A stretch of 64,000 nt of DNA from Bin25 sp965221765. GTDB lineage: Bacteria; Bacteroidota; Bacteroidia; Flavobacteriales; Flavobacteriaceae. The notes under the pieces were generated by a model. It was given only the letters and a program-made list of their open reading frames with translations. It did no database searches and had not been told where the DNA came from. Numbering within the stretch: position 1 is the first letter of the stretch; each line of letters starts with the position of its first letter. The stretch is taken from the NCBI GenBank assembly GCA_965221765.1, contig OZ244911.1:806001-870000 (forward strand). Reading direction: 5' to 3'. The position numbers were made by a program, and so were the translations under genes. This document shows, piece by piece, positions 36,457 through 44,823 of the stretch.

Positions 36457-37986
36457 TTAATTATCCATCACAATAAAATCATATAATTCCTTGAAATTTT
36501 GAGGATCATCTTCAAAAATCTGTCCATGCGTTCCAGGTAAAACCAGTAGCCTTTCAGAAGGATTTATTTCAGTTAAAAATTCGATGGTTTTTGGCAAAAA
36601 AGTACCTACAATTTGATCATTTTTTCCAGTGATAAAGATAACATCAGACAAATCTGTATTTGCAAGTTTTTCAGTATATCGATTGAAGGCTAAACCAGCA
36701 TTAAGTCGTGCCATGTTATTCTCGTATCTACGTTCTTCAGCAGGAATCGTTTCATCAGATTTAATAAGGGTTTTTCCATCGGAATCAAAAAAATAAAACT
36801 CTTCCATTAAATACCCTTTCCATAGAAGTTCATTCATATCTAGTCGCCCATACATCGAAATATATTTTCTAGCCATTTTACCTTTAGAAATGGCCAATAG
36901 TTCATTGACAACAAAGGCTCCATAGGAAGTACCGAAGACATAAACCGTTTTATCTAAATTCAGATATTTTTCTATGACTTTTTGAGCGATTTCAACTGTA
37001 ATAGAGCTTTCTATTTTTGCTTGTTCAAAAGTCAAATCAAAATTTTGATGTAAGGAAGGATTTATCTGTTGAGATTGATAGGGGTAAACAATAAAATCGT
37101 CAGTAAAAAAGGGAAACTTATCAACCTTTTGAGGTCCGGTTTTTTCATTTAAATCATAATTTCTTTCGACCATAGCTCCTCCTTGAATATATACCCATAC
37201 GGTATCTTTTCTTGAATCGCCTCTGAATTCATATAAATCGTTAATATCTGATGGTATGGTGGTATGGGCAAATTCGAGATTATTTTGGTTTTTAGAATCA
37301 CTAGGATTTAAAATATTTCCATTGAGTGAAAAATAAATTTTCTCACTATCTAACTCGATTTCAATTCGATTATCGTCTATTTTTATTTTACTGATTGGTG
37401 TTCCGGGATGGTTTTCAGTAAGGTAGTTTTTAATTTTTTCTTTAACTGAATCACTCAGACTTGAACTTTCTATATCTTTAAAAGATTGAATATTTTCAGA
37501 ATCGTTAGGATTTAAAAAATCATCATCGAGAGAAAAGCTTATTTCGGTTTCATTGTTTAGTTTGATTTCAATCGTTCTACCGGCGATTAAAATTTCATAG
37601 ATTGGAATTCCGGGATGATTTTCAGAAAGGAAATTTTTAATTTTTTCTGTTACAGATTCTCCAAGATCAAAGTCGTCCAAATTACTATAGAATCCTTTGG
37701 GGGTGACAAAGTCTCCATTGAGTGAAAAGGATGCTTCAACTTCATTAGACAGTTCTATTTCTATTTGATTATCCTTTATTTCTATGTCAATAATTGAGAT
37801 TCTAGGGTGTTTTTCAGAAAGGAAATTTTTAATTTTTTCTGTTACAGATTCGGACAGATTTGACTTTTCCAATGTACTGTAGGGATTGCTCTTGACTTCA
37901 TCAGGCGGTATATCAGTTTTTTCTTTATCACACGAAACAATGAAAGTGACCAAAGCGAGGAGGAGAAAAAATCTAAATGTTTTCAT
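36457..37986 (-). CDS. Lipoprotein alpha/beta hydrolase with three N-terminal PepSY/BLIP-like repeats
   Basis: A 509-residue lipoprotein (lipobox FIVSC, Cys19). Residues 39-230 are three tandem ~64-residue repeats, each with SVTEKIKNFLSE-HPG and IEIxL motifs followed by FSLNGDFL; the pattern resembles PepSY-like/DUF2874 domains. Residues ~255-509 are an alpha/beta hydrolase: VWVYIQGGAMVERNYDL (oxyanion side), nucleophile elbow GTSYG near residue 350, and histidine in LPGTHGQIFE near 485. The first two repeats share a 41 bp perfectly identical DNA stretch (37619-37659 and 37811-37851), pointing to recent duplication. Probably a cell-surface esterase or peptidase-like enzyme with protein-binding repeats; the substrate is unknown. 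Isolated gene downstream of hipBA. Confidence 0.7.
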   Translation of the reverse strand: MKTFRFFLLLALVTFIVSCDKEKTDIPPDEVKSNPYSTLEKSNLSESVTEKIKNFLSEKHPRISIIDIEIKDNQIEIELSNEVEASFSLNGDFVTPKGFYSNLDDFDLGESVTEKIKNFLSENHPGIPIYEILIAGRTIEIKLNNETEISFSLDDDFLNPNDSENIQSFKDIESSSLSDSVKEKIKNYLTENHPGTPISKIKIDDNRIEIELDSEKIYFSLNGNILNPSDSKNQNNLEFAHTTIPSDINDLYEFRGDSRKDTVWVYIQGGAMVERNYDLNEKTGPQKVDKFPFFTDDFIVYPYQSQQINPSLHQNFDLTFEQAKIESSITVEIAQKVIEKYLNLDKTVYVFGTSYGAFVVNELLAISKGKMARKYISMYGRLDMNELLWKGYLMEEFYFFDSDGKTLIKSDETIPAEERRYENNMARLNAGLAFNRYTEKLANTDLSDVIFITGKNDQIVGTFLPKTIEFLTEINPSERLLVLPGTHGQIFEDDPQNFKELYDFIVMDN

Positions 37987-38083
37987 TAATCAGATATTCA
38001 AACGATTAAAAAACTACTGACGTGATTCAGAAAAACTCAGCTCAACGCAAAGTTAATTTAAACTGATGGAATAATGATAAGTT

Positions 38084-39301
38084 CTATAAAGAGAGTAGTA
38101 TCTCTTCAAGTTTTACAGTGAGTTTTTCTCTAGAGAATTCAGAAATCCCCTCAAAGTGATTGATCATTGAAATATTATCAAGCCATGCCTGAATTAATGT
38201 TAGAAAGTGGTTTTGAATTTTGTTATAATCAGAATTTTTATACACTTTTGAATGGGTTCCTTTATTGACAATTTGAGCGACTTGGCTTTTTGGATTCCCG
38301 ATGACAATCAGAGGAACCGCACTAGACAAATATTCCAATAATTTGCCAGAAATCATTTGATCTGAGGTTTGTTCAAATGAAAAAGCTAAAAGAAGATGAG
38401 CACTTTTGATTAATGAAACAGAGTCATGGTGAGGGAGATATCCTACATAAAGGACCTCGATGGTCTTCAGTCTATTTTTAAAGGTATTGATAATGCTTGA
38501 TTGGATTGTTCCAGCCAAGGTCAGTTTGATTTTGTTTGGATATCTCGATTGTATGATTTCTAGAACATGAATGATGGATTCAAATGGTTGGTTTGATGTC
38601 AATAATCCTGAATATACAATATGAAATTTTTGACTTTTAATCGGTTTGGCTTTCAAGATTAATTGGGGATCATAGCCATTGATAATCGAAATAAAGGTTT
38701 GATCTTTATTTGTCTTTTGATATAATTCTTTGTGAAAAGAGCCCCCAAGGGTGGTTAATATAGCATCTGCACTGCCGAGCACACTCGCTTCATAGTGAGC
38801 ATCTCTCTTTTTTGCCCAGGAAGTACGATATAGTTTTTTATTATAGAAAATAGAGGTCCATGGGTCTCTAAAATCAGCTAACCATTTGATATCATACTTC
38901 TTGATTAACTTCAGTCCAATCAAATGGGTCGAATGAGGAGGACCTGTGGTAACCAAATAGCGAATGGGCGTTTCGTTTAAAATCGCTTTTGCTTTTTTTA
39001 GAGCATGATAATTCCATGTTTTTCGGGCATCAGGAATAAAAATATTTCCTCTAATAAATGCAAAAATTTTATTGATAAAACCAGTAGTATTAATATCTCC
39101 TTGAGGTAATTCTTGTTTGCTTTTAAATGTTAACCACTTATATATTCTCAGAGGTTCAAAAGATTTGGTTCGGTAGGTATTCACTTGCTTAACATGATGG
39201 ATCAGACTATCATCTAAAACAGGATAAGAAGCTATTTTGGGATCAACTGTAATGACACTGACACGCCAGTTGAACTGGGCTAAATATTTAGCAAAATACA
39301 T
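38084..39301 (-). CDS. Glycosyltransferase family 4-type enzyme (5' end extends beyond first ATG)
   Basis: A GT-B glycosyltransferase: N-terminal acceptor domain with TTGPPHSTHLIGLKL, RDPWTSIFY and ADAILTTLGG, and a C-terminal donor domain with FHIVYSGLL, LTLAGTIQSS, LYVGYLPHHDSVSLIKSAHLLLAF, SGKLLEYLSSAVPLIVIG. The first ATG (39301) starts late: upstream, the same frame encodes SVLILTYYWPPSGGSGVQRW, the family's conserved beginning, and stays open to a TAA at 39398-39400, yet contains no ATG, GTG or TTG. So the true start is a rare codon or has been lost. It likely adds sugars to an exopolysaccharide or lipid carrier in the cytoplasm. No other polysaccharide genes adjoin it. Confidence 0.82.
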   Translation of the reverse strand: MYFAKYLAQFNWRVSVITVDPKIASYPVLDDSLIHHVKQVNTYRTKSFEPLRIYKWLTFKSKQELPQGDINTTGFINKIFAFIRGNIFIPDARKTWNYHALKKAKAILNETPIRYLVTTGPPHSTHLIGLKLIKKYDIKWLADFRDPWTSIFYNKKLYRTSWAKKRDAHYEASVLGSADAILTTLGGSFHKELYQKTNKDQTFISIINGYDPQLILKAKPIKSQKFHIVYSGLLTSNQPFESIIHVLEIIQSRYPNKIKLTLAGTIQSSIINTFKNRLKTIEVLYVGYLPHHDSVSLIKSAHLLLAFSFEQTSDQMISGKLLEYLSSAVPLIVIGNPKSQVAQIVNKGTHSKVYKNSDYNKIQNHFLTLIQAWLDNISMINHFEGISEFSREKLTVKLEEILLSL

Positions 39302-39479
39302 CCATCGCTGAACGCCTGAACCACCAGATGGTGGCCAGTAATAAGTAAGAATTAATACCGATTTATTTGATGGACCTTGTCTTTTGATTTTATGAAATTA
39401 TGAATATCAATTATATAGAGTTTAAACTCTCATTGACGCTATACTTGTTTGTGATATATAGTTTAAAAAGATGTTGGAA

Positions 39480-39998
39480 TTATTTTGCAACTCTTTTGGA
39501 TTTCCATAAAGGAACGCTAGAGCAAGATTCACCAAAAAAAATGCTTTTAGCCACGCTTTGTAATCTTTGGACTAAAAGCACATAAGCATCATCTGGAATT
39601 GAAATATTATAACAACCATTAATCATGAGGGGTTTGTTCCGGTAGGGTTCCAAATCAATTTGGTTCACCATATGAGAGCATATGATTTTTTCTAATTCTT
39701 CTATGGTTCCTTGAACCACTAGTTTAGCAATCAAGTACAGATGACAGGTCACCAGCAAATAAGCCCAAGATGGGAGAATAGCATCGGTTGAACACTGCAA
39801 AGCAACATAATGATCTTTATACTGTTGCCAATCATGACTTTTTAAAGAAGTTCTGAAGTATTTTTCTCTTAGTAAGAACCCTTGATCTAGCCATTGAGAC
39901 AAATCAATGGAAGATCTTTTTCCTGGGGGATGAAAAAGTTCTAGATCGATATTAACGATTGGACTTTTTGCTATTCGATTGACCATTTGGTTTTCCAT
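39480..39998 (-). CDS. DUF2480 family protein
   Basis: A 172-residue soluble protein with the DUF2480 pattern: MVNRIAKSPIVNIDLE, DLSQWLDQGFLLREKYFR, HDWQQYKDHYVALQCSTDAI, PSWAYLLVTCHL, VNGCYNISIPDDAYVLLVQRLQ and a cysteine near FGESCSSVPLWK. The family is essentially restricted to Bacteroidota and regularly follows SufE and DUF59 genes, as here (8 bp gap), so a role in Fe-S cluster assembly or in repair of it is a reasonable guess. The two conserved cysteines may bind a cluster. No enzymatic activity is known to me. Confidence 0.85.
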   Translation of the reverse strand: MENQMVNRIAKSPIVNIDLELFHPPGKRSSIDLSQWLDQGFLLREKYFRTSLKSHDWQQYKDHYVALQCSTDAILPSWAYLLVTCHLYLIAKLVVQGTIEELEKIICSHMVNQIDLEPYRNKPLMINGCYNISIPDDAYVLLVQRLQSVAKSIFFGESCSSVPLWKSKRVAK

Positions 39999-40006
39999 TT
40001 GATGAC

Positions 40007-40333
40007 CTACAGCATGCCTAGTTCTAGTTTAGCTTCATCGCTAATCATTTCATTATTCCAAGGAGGTTCAAAAGTGATTTCAACCATGGCTGTTTTTACT
40101 TGATCGATGGACTTTACTTTTTCTTCAACTTCAACGGGTAGAGTTTCTGCCACTGGACAGTTTGGGGTTGTCAATGTCATCAGAATTTTAACATCTCTTT
40201 GGGGATTAATCATCACATCATATATCAAACCTAGTTCATAGATATCAACTGGAATTTCGGGATCATAAATTGTTTTGAGTACTCGAACAATTTGTTCTCC
40301 TAATTCATTATCGTCGACCTTTTGATCGCTCAT
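40007..40333 (-). CDS. DUF59/MIP18 Fe-S assembly factor (SufT-like)
   Basis: A 108-residue protein of the MIP18/DUF59 family: IVRVLKTIYDPEIPVDIYELG, LIYDVMI, MTLTTPNCPVAETLP with the single reactive cysteine, and ITFEPPWNNEMISDEAK at the end. Such proteins help deliver iron-sulfur clusters to target proteins (SufT in bacteria, MIP18 in eukaryotes). The start overlaps the end of the SufE gene by four bases (ATGA), and DUF2480 follows, forming the usual Bacteroidota Suf-accessory trio. The SufBCD core is not in this window. Confidence 0.88.
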   Translation of the reverse strand: MSDQKVDDNELGEQIVRVLKTIYDPEIPVDIYELGLIYDVMINPQRDVKILMTLTTPNCPVAETLPVEVEEKVKSIDQVKTAMVEITFEPPWNNEMISDEAKLELGML

Positions 40334-40767
40334 GCTTGTGAAGTTTGAGTTTGAAATGCAATAGCATATAATTTAATTTGTTTGACCATAGAAAGTAATC
40401 CATTGGCTCGAGTTGGAGATAAATGCTCTCGTATCCCAATTTTATCGATGAATGAGGTGTCAGCATTTAAGATATGTTTTGGCTTTTGACCGGAAAAAAC
40501 ATCAATTAGAATAGCAATAATTCCTTTGGTAATTAGAGCATCACTATCGGCTGTAAAGTAAAGCCGATCTTGTTCTAATTTGGCATGCATCCAAACTCGA
40601 GATTGACATCCTTTAATAATGAAATCATCTGTTTTGAACTGAGAATCAATCAAGGGTAATGATTTCCCAAGGTCTATCATGTGTTCATATCGTTGCTCCC
40701 AATCTTCTAAAAAGTTGAAAGCATGAATAATTTTTTCTTGTTTTTCTTCTATGGAGTTGATGGTCCT
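40330..40767 (-). CDS. sufE: SufE-family sulfur acceptor, start codon unclear
   Basis: SufE accepts sulfane sulfur from the SufS desulfurase for Fe-S assembly. The core is typical: YEHMIDLGKSLPLIDSQF, then IIKGCQSRVWMHAKL with the acceptor cysteine, ALITKGIIAILIDVFSGQ, and IGIREHLSPTRANGLLSMV. The first in-frame ATG (40680) would cut away the conserved first helix; in frame upstream one reads TINSIEEKQEKIIHAFNFLE, but the codon where methionine is expected is AGG (40765-40767) and no ATG, GTG or TTG exists before the TGA above it. I mark the feature from there. A point mutation of ATG, a rare start or a sequence error are all possible. It begins the SufE-DUF59-DUF2480 operon. Confidence 0.82.
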   Translation of the reverse strand, partial: RTINSIEEKQEKIIHAFNFLEDWEQRYEHMIDLGKSLPLIDSQFKTDDFIIKGCQSRVWMHAKLEQDRLYFTADSDALITKGIIAILIDVFSGQKPKHILNADTSFIDKIGIREHLSPTRANGLLSMVKQIKLYAIAFQTQTSQA

Positions 40768-40875
40768 TGTATCAAATGATTTTCAAAATTACATCAATGC
40801 CTTGTTCAACGGATAGTTAGAACTTAAATTAGTTTAGAACCCAACTTATATGATTATCACAATAAAATAGTAGTG

Positions 40876-42327
40876 CTAAATAGAATTAAAATCAGGATTC
40901 AATTGCGTTGGTATGTCAGCATTTGTTTTTTTTGCCCATTGTCTTAGTTTGGTCAATAACTTTTCGGCTATTTTAGGATTCGACTCTGATAGGTTTCGTT
41001 TTTCACCAATATCTTTGGATAAGTCATAGAGTTCAGCCTTGTCATATTCATAATAATAGATCAACTTCCAATCCCCCTCCATCACGGCAGAAGCAGGTAC
41101 TGCTCGCCAATGCATGACATCAGTGCCATAGATTGGCAATAAATTATCCCCTGGCCATCCTTTTTGATGACCTTTTCCTTCTAAATATAGGGGATAATGC
41201 CAAAAGATAGTTCGTTTTTCTATCGGTTTCCCGGTATATAGGAGATTAGCAAAAGATCGACCATCAATGGGTTGATTTTTAGGCAAAGTTCCTCCTGTTA
41301 TTTCTGCCAAAGTGGGCATCATATCGACGCCAGTTATTGGATCATTAGAAACCCCACCGGCTTTGATCCGATCGGGCCAAACGGCCGCTGCGAAAGTTCT
41401 AATACCCCCCTCATAGAGAGATCCTTTTGCTCCCCTTAAAGGCAAATTCATTGTAATTCGTCCAACTCCCCCATTGTCTGAGGTCACCATGAATAGCGTA
41501 TTTTTCTCAATGCCCAGGGTTCGAAGTTTTTTTCTCAAGACCCCGATACTATAATCAACCGTTTCAATCATCGCCGCATAGGTGGGGTTCCATTTTTTTG
41601 ATTTATCCGGCCAAGACTTCCATTTGGTTTGGTATTTTTCGATTATTTCCTTTTTAGCCACAATTGGTGTATGGACATCCCAAAGCGAGAAATATAGAAA
41701 AAAGGAGTTATCAACATTTCTTTCAAAAAACTCAGTAGCCGATTGTACCATTCGATCTGTAGCAAGAGGATCGTTATAATAACTCTTTTTTGAGGTATCA
41801 TACCCATCCAAGGTCGATTCAGTAAATCCTTGATTATCTGCTCCCAAATGCCATTTTCCTATTCTTGAAGTCACATATCCAGCAGCATTTAGGACTTCGG
41901 CAATTGAAGTGACGGATGGCTCCAATTTGACACGGGTGTCTAGTGCATTTTCATCCCCTTTTCTACCTTTTGTGGGGACATACCAACGCATGTGTGAAAC
42001 ATCCCCCTTAGAAGCCCCATTAGGTTGATAGATTTTTGTTCTCGATGGATACATTCCAGAAACAATACAAGCTCTAGAAGGAGAGCAATTAGGGCCTCCG
42101 GGGTAAAATCTGTTCAACAGAATACCCTCTTTGGCTACCGCATCGATGTTCGGTGTTTCGTAAAATCCAAACGCACCGTTGTTATACCCTACATCAGCCC
42201 AAGCCATATCATCAATCAATATGAAAACAATATTGGGTTTTTCAGAAACATGTTGATCTCCAATAACAAAATTTAGTCCTATCAATGAAATGACGACAAT
42301 TAAATAGTTGGTTTTTTCTTTAATCAT
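40876..42327 (-). CDS. Exported S1 sulfatase (CSPSR type)
   Basis: About 483 residues from ATG at 42325-42327, which starts a Sec signal (TNYLIVVISLIGLNFVIG). The formylglycine motif is C81-S-P-S-R in GPNCSPSRACIVSG; metal site NIVFILIDDMAWADVG; further marks GKWHLG, FLYFSLWDVHTP and TSDNGG. It removes sulfate esters from a carbohydrate in the periplasm after its cysteine is converted to formylglycine by a maturation enzyme not in this window. It is divergent from the rest of the polysaccharide locus, sharing the 536 bp region that holds the 22 bp spaced GTWACAA sites. Substrate position cannot be told from motifs. Confidence 0.93.
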   Translation of the reverse strand: MIKEKTNYLIVVISLIGLNFVIGDQHVSEKPNIVFILIDDMAWADVGYNNGAFGFYETPNIDAVAKEGILLNRFYPGGPNCSPSRACIVSGMYPSRTKIYQPNGASKGDVSHMRWYVPTKGRKGDENALDTRVKLEPSVTSIAEVLNAAGYVTSRIGKWHLGADNQGFTESTLDGYDTSKKSYYNDPLATDRMVQSATEFFERNVDNSFFLYFSLWDVHTPIVAKKEIIEKYQTKWKSWPDKSKKWNPTYAAMIETVDYSIGVLRKKLRTLGIEKNTLFMVTSDNGGVGRITMNLPLRGAKGSLYEGGIRTFAAAVWPDRIKAGGVSNDPITGVDMMPTLAEITGGTLPKNQPIDGRSFANLLYTGKPIEKRTIFWHYPLYLEGKGHQKGWPGDNLLPIYGTDVMHWRAVPASAVMEGDWKLIYYYEYDKAELYDLSKDIGEKRNLSESNPKIAEKLLTKLRQWAKKTNADIPTQLNPDFNSI

Positions 42328-42733
42328 GAGTACACTTTTGCGAAGGTAATAGAAACCATGTATTAATGATATTCCTCGAACAGGCAATTATTTCCGATGA
42401 TTAAATTCTTTTCACGCTTAACGCTATGGGGGAGGGGGTAGAAATCGAATGATTGTATGTATTAATCAGTAATATTATTCAAGAGGAAATGAGGCTATAA
42501 TAACTATTTGCTACTGAATGACCCCCTTAGGATTTAAAGACTGAAATCCCCCATCATGAAAGGCAATTAGTACTTTCCATAGATGGCTTCATGGCGCAAT
42601 CAATGTAATTTCCTGTCCATCGATATCGATTATTCTTCAATACCTTCTATTGCATCATGAAAATTTCTTTCTGAATGCCATTCTAAATTGTTTAAACAAA
42701 CTTCTTTATCATGGTGATGGGTATTTCTCATAT

Positions 42734-42769
42734 CATATGTTACAATTTAACTACCTAATGGTAACAAAA
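42734..42769. promoter_or_regulatory. Paired GTWACAA half-sites, 22 bp apart, in the divergent sulfatase promoter
   Basis: GTTACAA (42739-42745, within ATATGTTACAATT) and GTAACAA (42761-42767) are direct repeats spaced exactly 22 bp, ending ~100 bp before the EF-hand gene. The same arrangement with the same spacing precedes susC (59351-59386). The 536 bp gap shows little else: a few short frames without family resemblance and no RNA gene. Direct repeats two helical turns apart are typical of AraC-type output domains of hybrid two-component regulators, common controllers of such loci. Confidence 0.45.
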
Positions 42770-42863
42770 AGATATGATACCGATAAAATTTTCTATAAAT
42801 TCGCCGAAGTCAATGCGAAGTCAATTGGCATTACATTAGGAAATTATTAATTAAATCAGTATT

Positions 42864-43196
42864 ATGAAAGCAACCGTTTTTAACTTGGGATTAACAATCC
42901 TTTTCTTTTTTGCTTTTGCAACAACAGTGCATAGTCAAGAGAATAAAAAAGAAAAAAAATCTAAAATTCAGAAAGAATTTGCCAATTTTGATCAAGATGG
43001 AGATAAAATCATCAGCATAGAAGAGTTCAAAGAGAAAAGAGCCAAGAAAAGAAAAGAGAAATTTTCCGAAGCCGAACTAAAAGAATTCTATGTCCGTGTA
43101 GAGAAAAATTTTAGCCTCTACGATACCGATGAAGACGGAGGCATCACCTGGGAAGAATTTAAAAATCGAAAAGCCAAAGTACGAAACAGTAAGTAA
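42864..43196 (+). CDS. Exported EF-hand calcium-binding protein
   Basis: A 110-residue secreted protein: Sec signal (VFNLGLTILFFFAFATTVHSQ), a lysine/glutamate-rich linker and two EF-hand loops, DQDGDKIISIEE and DTDEDGGITWEE, each with acidic residues at positions 1, 3, 5 and 12. Proteins of this kind often sit beside S1 sulfatases, which carry a calcium ion in the active site; here the sulfatase begins five bases after its stop. It may buffer calcium or escort the sulfatase, or merely be co-regulated. The high charge and small size suggest a free periplasmic protein. Confidence 0.85.
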   Translation: MKATVFNLGLTILFFFAFATTVHSQENKKEKKSKIQKEFANFDQDGDKIISIEEFKEKRAKKRKEKFSEAELKEFYVRVEKNFSLYDTDEDGGITWEEFKNRKAKVRNSK

Positions 43197-43201
43197 CCGT
43201 T

Positions 43202-44662
43202 TTGAAATTTATTTATTCTATAGTTTTTGCGGGAGTCTTTCTTTTATTTTTTACTTCTGCAAAAAATAAGAGAGATTCCGAATCCATAGAATCTCCCAAT
43301 GTCGTTTTTATCTTATTGGATGATTTGGGCTGGGCAGATCTGGGAGTGTATGGTTCAAAAGAAATTCAGACGCCTCATCTTGATCGATTAGCAAGCAGTG
43401 GTATGCGTTTTACTGATGCGTATGCTGGACATACCATTTGTGCCCCATCTCGTTGTGTTTTGATGACAGGCAAGCATTCTGGAAATGCTCGCATTAGAAG
43501 TAATAGTGGAGGAATTTCTTTGCAACCAGAAGATATTACTGTAGCCGAATTATTCAAAGAGGAAGGATATACCACTGGAGGATTTGGCAAATGGGGATTG
43601 GGCGTTATGGGATCATCGGGCGCTCCTTTAAAACAAGGATTCGATACCTTTTATGGTTATTATGACCAGTCTCATGCTCATACCTACTACCCATCGTTTT
43701 TGATAAAAGACGGAAGTCCTATCGTATTACCGGGGAATGCCAAGGAAAACGGATATCAACATTTGAAAACACCGATAAGTACCAGAAAAGAAATTCGTGC
43801 AGTATTCAGAGGAGATGTTTCAAGAGGTCCTAAAAAGGGAGCTGTAGAAGTGACTAATTCGTTTGGTGATCAACGGGAATTTAGTCAATATTTAATTGTT
43901 GATGAAACCTTAGAATTTATCAAAAAAAATAGAAATACGCCATTCTTTTGTTATGCTGCGTGGACCCCTCCTCACTCGGCCTATCATCTACCGGAAAACG
44001 ATTCTTCATGGCTCATGTATAAGGACAAGCCATGGTCAATCGAAGCTAAGGTTCATGCCGCATTCATCAGCATGGCTGATCGGCATGTGGGTCAACTACT
44101 ATCTTTATTGGATGAGCTTCAACTCACTGAAAACACCATCATCTTTTTTATGTCAGATAATGGGGCGTCAAAACGCTTTGAGGGGAAACTAGATTCTTCA
44201 GGCCCCCTCAAAGGGAATAAACGCTCGATGCATGATGGAGGCATCAGATCTCCTTTGATTGTCTCTTGGCCAGGCAAAATTCAGGCCAACACCATCAGTT
44301 CACACATTACCTATTCAGCAGATTTTTTACCCACAGCAGTTGAATTAATGGGGGGAGATGAATCCACATTATCCAATATCGATGGTCTTTCTATAGTACC
44401 GACATTATTGGGAAATCAACAAGATCAGAAAAAGCATGATTATTTGTATTGGGAATGGTCAAATAATAGAATCAAATGGGGAAAGTTTCCGCAAGCAGTA
44501 AGACATCATAATTGGAAATTGGTCCGACTGAACCCGGAAGATCAATGGCAACTGTATGACCTTAGTGTGGATATTGGGGAACAAATAGATCTGGCGGATA
44601 AACACCCCCAAATTATCGCTCAAGCCAATGATTGGATTTCAAAAAATACTACAGATCCTTAA
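43202..44662 (+). CDS. Exported S1 sulfatase (CAPSR type), TTG start
   Basis: A 486-residue arylsulfatase-like enzyme. The formylglycine motif is C80-A-P-S-R (GHTICAPSRCVLMTGKHSG), the metal site NVVFILLDDLGWADLGVYG, and later GKWGLG, SPLIVSWPGKI and DNGASKRFEG. The signal peptide MKFIYSIVFAGVFLLFFTSA starts with TTG at 43202; the next in-frame ATG would remove the active site, so TTG is required. It follows the EF-hand gene closely and precedes the PL8 lyase. It would desulfate the polymer or its oligosaccharides. Confidence 0.92.
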   Translation: MKFIYSIVFAGVFLLFFTSAKNKRDSESIESPNVVFILLDDLGWADLGVYGSKEIQTPHLDRLASSGMRFTDAYAGHTICAPSRCVLMTGKHSGNARIRSNSGGISLQPEDITVAELFKEEGYTTGGFGKWGLGVMGSSGAPLKQGFDTFYGYYDQSHAHTYYPSFLIKDGSPIVLPGNAKENGYQHLKTPISTRKEIRAVFRGDVSRGPKKGAVEVTNSFGDQREFSQYLIVDETLEFIKKNRNTPFFCYAAWTPPHSAYHLPENDSSWLMYKDKPWSIEAKVHAAFISMADRHVGQLLSLLDELQLTENTIIFFMSDNGASKRFEGKLDSSGPLKGNKRSMHDGGIRSPLIVSWPGKIQANTISSHITYSADFLPTAVELMGGDESTLSNIDGLSIVPTLLGNQQDQKKHDYLYWEWSNNRIKWGKFPQAVRHHNWKLVRLNPEDQWQLYDLSVDIGEQIDLADKHPQIIAQANDWISKNTTDP

Positions 44663-44823
44663 GAAGTCTATTCGATATGAATTATTTGATTTCAATACAC
44701 CTATGGACCCTGGCTTTTCCTTTAGAGATTTTTAGATTAAATGGAATCAAATCTATCGGGCACGAAGAATTCTTCAAAGTTTTAAATTACCATATATAAA
44801 TGTTCTCAGTACCAAAGGTTACA

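Noticed and set aside
42650..42850. A 66-codon plus-strand frame in the sulfatase promoter region
   Set aside because: No family resemblance, odd composition, and it covers the 22 bp spaced operator-like sites; the region reads better as regulatory DNA.
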